Assembly (NCBI GenBank): GCA_003695045.1
Contig: RFJB01000093.1
Location: 1-6,127 of the forward strand
DNA: 6,127 bases
From: Candidatus Woesearchaeota archaeon
Lineage (GTDB): Archaea > Nanobdellota > Nanobdellia > Woesearchaeales > J091
Reading direction: 5' to 3'
Shown: piece by piece, positions 5,031-6,127 of the stretch
How the letters are laid out: each line of letters begins with the position of its first letter
Position numbering within the stretch: position 1 is the stretch's first letter
The notes under the pieces: model-generated
The model's database searches: none
What the model was told of the DNA's origin: nothing
What the model saw: the letters and a program-made list of their open reading frames with translations, nothing else
Position numbers and translations under genes: made by a program

Positions 5031-5869
5031 TAGTCCTCCCACTTGTGCGTTTTTTTCTGCGCCTGAATCCCGAACTCGTATGTGCCGCTTTCAATGCTGC
5101 TCTCCATGGGGACGCTGACTGCAATCTTCACTATCCTGTATTCTTTCGGGCTCAGGGTGAATTCTTCTCCGGTGTCTATCCAGTTCGTCATCTCCTCTTC
5201 GTTCAGCCCGATTATCGGCTGGTTTGATGGAGTGTATGCCCTCTTAAATGTTGCCTCCACTCTGAATGTCTCGTCTCTCACGCCGTTGTTCTTGACTCCA
5301 AGTGCTGTTTCAAAAGTTGTTCCCCTCCTCACGCTCTTGAACGCAGGGGACAACACAACAAATCTTGTTTTTACCTCTTCTTCAACATAGTTCATTGTTT
5401 CTTCTGAAAGAGGTATGAATTCCTGTTGAGTCCCTTCTTCAACTGTTTCTCCTTCCTGCACTGCTTCTTCTTCCTGTGCGGCTTCCTCGTCCGGTCCGGT
5501 GTTTTCTGCCGTGTTCTCTTCCTTTACTTCCTCTGTCTTGCACTCATAGCCGCACATTCCGTCTTTGCACACCCAGTTTCCCACGCACATTATGTGGGGC
5601 AGGCCTTCGCAGTCCTCAGGGACTGAGCATTTTCCTGTAAGATCTTCAACCTGTTTCTTGACTTCTTCAACGGCATCCTGCGCTTTCTTCTCTGCAGATT
5701 TCTTGCTGGCAAGCATTCCCGCTCCGAACGCGACAAGGAGAACTCCTGCAATTATAAGTACCAGAACGAGATTCTTCGTTTTGTCGGGCTTGTCCCCTTT
5801 CTTTTCTTCCTTGTCTGTTGTCCTCTTCTGCTTTTTCTCAGATTTTTTAGCCGTCTTCTTTTTCGTCAT
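4994..5869 (-). CDS. Lys-rich single-pass surface protein with six-cysteine module and beta-sandwich domain
   Basis: The 291-residue product has a strongly basic N-terminus (residues 2-32, mostly Lys), a membrane helix at about 33-54, a charged helix (56-79), a compact six-cysteine module (Cys81, 87, 95, 101, 106, 110, containing GLPHIMCVGNWVC), a Glu-rich low-complexity linker (111-150), and a C-terminal domain (about 165-291) of alternating strands that resembles CARDB/NEW3-type immunoglobulin-like folds. Similar small Cys modules occur, from memory, in proteins of uncultured archaea, but I know of no function. By the positive-inside rule the Lys tail is cytoplasmic and the rest external, suggesting a structural or binding role at the cell surface. 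An in-frame TGA directly before the ATG fixes the start, and a GGGGGG run lies 6 bases upstream as a weak ribosome site. The 3' end overlaps the convergent PLD gene by 37 bp. Confidence 0.82.
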   Translation of the reverse strand: MTKKKTAKKSEKKQKRTTDKEEKKGDKPDKTKNLVLVLIIAGVLLVAFGAGMLASKKSAEKKAQDAVEEVKKQVEDLTGKCSVPEDCEGLPHIMCVGNWVCKDGMCGYECKTEEVKEENTAENTGPDEEAAQEEEAVQEGETVEEGTQQEFIPLSEETMNYVEEEVKTRFVVLSPAFKSVRRGTTFETALGVKNNGVRDETFRVEATFKRAYTPSNQPIIGLNEEEMTNWIDTGEEFTLSPKEYRIVKIAVSVPMESSIESGTYEFGIQAQKKTHKWEDYYGEYDLAVKVE

Positions 5870-5934
5870 TCAAATCCCCCCGGGCAGTTTGTTTGCCATT
5901 TGATTTGGATGCATTCTCTCATGTTTTCTTTCAT

Positions 5935-5945
5935 GTTTTTAAAAC
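5935..5945 (-). promoter_or_regulatory. TATA-like box of the minus-strand surface protein gene
   Basis: On the minus strand GTTTTAAAAAC, preceded by AGCGG, lies about 70 bases before the ATG. Transcription would start near 5914, giving a leader of about 45 bases that contains the G-run (5876-5881) serving as a possible ribosome site. The TATA at 6011-6020 reads almost equally well on both strands and is an alternative. Confidence 0.35.
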
Positions 5946-6010
5946 CCGCTGTCTCCATGCTGTTGCACGGTGCTCCGAAACCGCAGTCCTGTTGTGGAAC
6001 AAAGCATAAC

Positions 6011-6020
6011 ATTTATAAAT
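6011..6020 (+). promoter_or_regulatory. TATA box of the tRNA-Gly gene
   Basis: ATTTATAAAT is a strong archaeal TATA box whose centre lies about 38 bases before the first base of the tRNA. It predicts a primary transcript beginning near 6042 with a leader of roughly 12 bases for RNase P to remove. Confidence 0.6.
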
Positions 6021-6053
6021 AATTAATGAGCCGCCAATCGCTGCATCCTAAAT

Positions 6054-6125
6054 GCGTCGGTGGTCCAATGGCTAAGACTCCGGCCTTCCAAGCCGGCAAT
6101 CCGGGTTCGAATCCCGGCCGACGCA
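6054..6125 (+). tRNA. tRNA-Gly (anticodon UCC)
   Basis: A full 72-base cloverleaf can be folded. The acceptor stem is GCGTCGG (6054-6060) with CCGACGC (6118-6124) and discriminator A6125. The D stem is GTC/GAC (6063-6065, 6076-6078). The anticodon stem is CCGGC (6080-6084) with GCCGG (6092-6096), and its loop CTTCCAA places T34-C35-C36 at 6087-6089, reading GGA/GGG glycine codons. The variable loop is CAAT, and the T stem is CCGGG/CCCGG around TTCGAAT. All stems are perfectly paired. CCA is not encoded (TA follows), so it is added after transcription. There is no intron. Confidence 0.96.
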
Positions 6126-6127
6126 TA

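Noticed and set aside
5919..5940. Short direct repeat TCATGTTTT...TCATGTTTT upstream of the minus-strand gene.
   Set aside because: There are only two copies of nine bases in a T-rich promoter region, which is expected by chance and has no matching structure elsewhere.
1..6127. CRISPR array, insertion sequence, toxin-antitoxin or phage-defence system.
   Set aside because: No spaced repeats, transposase, terminal inverted repeats or defence-family domains were seen on either strand. The PLD protein is secreted and unaccompanied by defence partners.

Overview
The window looks archaeal, most plausibly from a DPANN-type or related uncultured lineage. The protein-coding promoters are archaeal (BRE plus TATA-like boxes about 26 bases before the start or the inferred transcription start). 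The tRNA lacks an encoded CCA and follows a TATA box. The proteins themselves belong to or resemble archaeal families: a membrane-anchored Lon-like (S16) protease, a secreted two-domain phospholipase-D-fold protein, a zinc-finger protein of the TtuA/Ncs6/Ctu2 thiolation family, and Lys-rich, Cys-rich single-pass surface proteins with many N-glycosylation sequons. The lineage is an inference from style, not from a marker gene.

Layout. Positions 1-239 hold the 3' end of an unidentified, very AT-rich gene (about 29% G+C by hand count, against roughly 50% in the genes that follow). After a 253-base spacer carrying an imperfect hairpin and a BRE/TATA element comes a 667-residue membrane protease (493-2496). 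A 296-base spacer follows, with a 14-bp stem-loop and T-tract (likely terminator) and two TATA-like elements. Then come two tightly coupled plus-strand genes: a shortened, motif-less Ctu2/Ncs2-like protein (2793-3416) and a small eight-cysteine membrane-anchored protein (3421-3888). A third plus-strand gene, a membrane-anchored PLD-family protein (3978-5030), appears to have its own promoter and a leaderless start. A minus-strand gene (4994-5869) for a Lys-rich, six-cysteine, beta-sandwich surface protein converges on it and overlaps its 3' end by 37 bp. The window closes with a complete tRNA-Gly(UCC) at 6054-6125.

How the genes fit together. Four of the five complete proteins are predicted to be anchored by one or two membrane helices with their bulk outside the cytoplasm, so the region reads as a cell-surface locus (protease, PLD-fold hydrolase, disulfide-rich proteins). 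The exception is the cytoplasmic thiolation-family protein, which is the most unusual item: it keeps the N-terminal CxxC/CxxC finger and the C-terminal family signature but has lost the PP-loop ATP-binding motif, as eukaryotic Ctu2/Ncs2 has. No functional link between it and the surface genes can be shown from the sequence.
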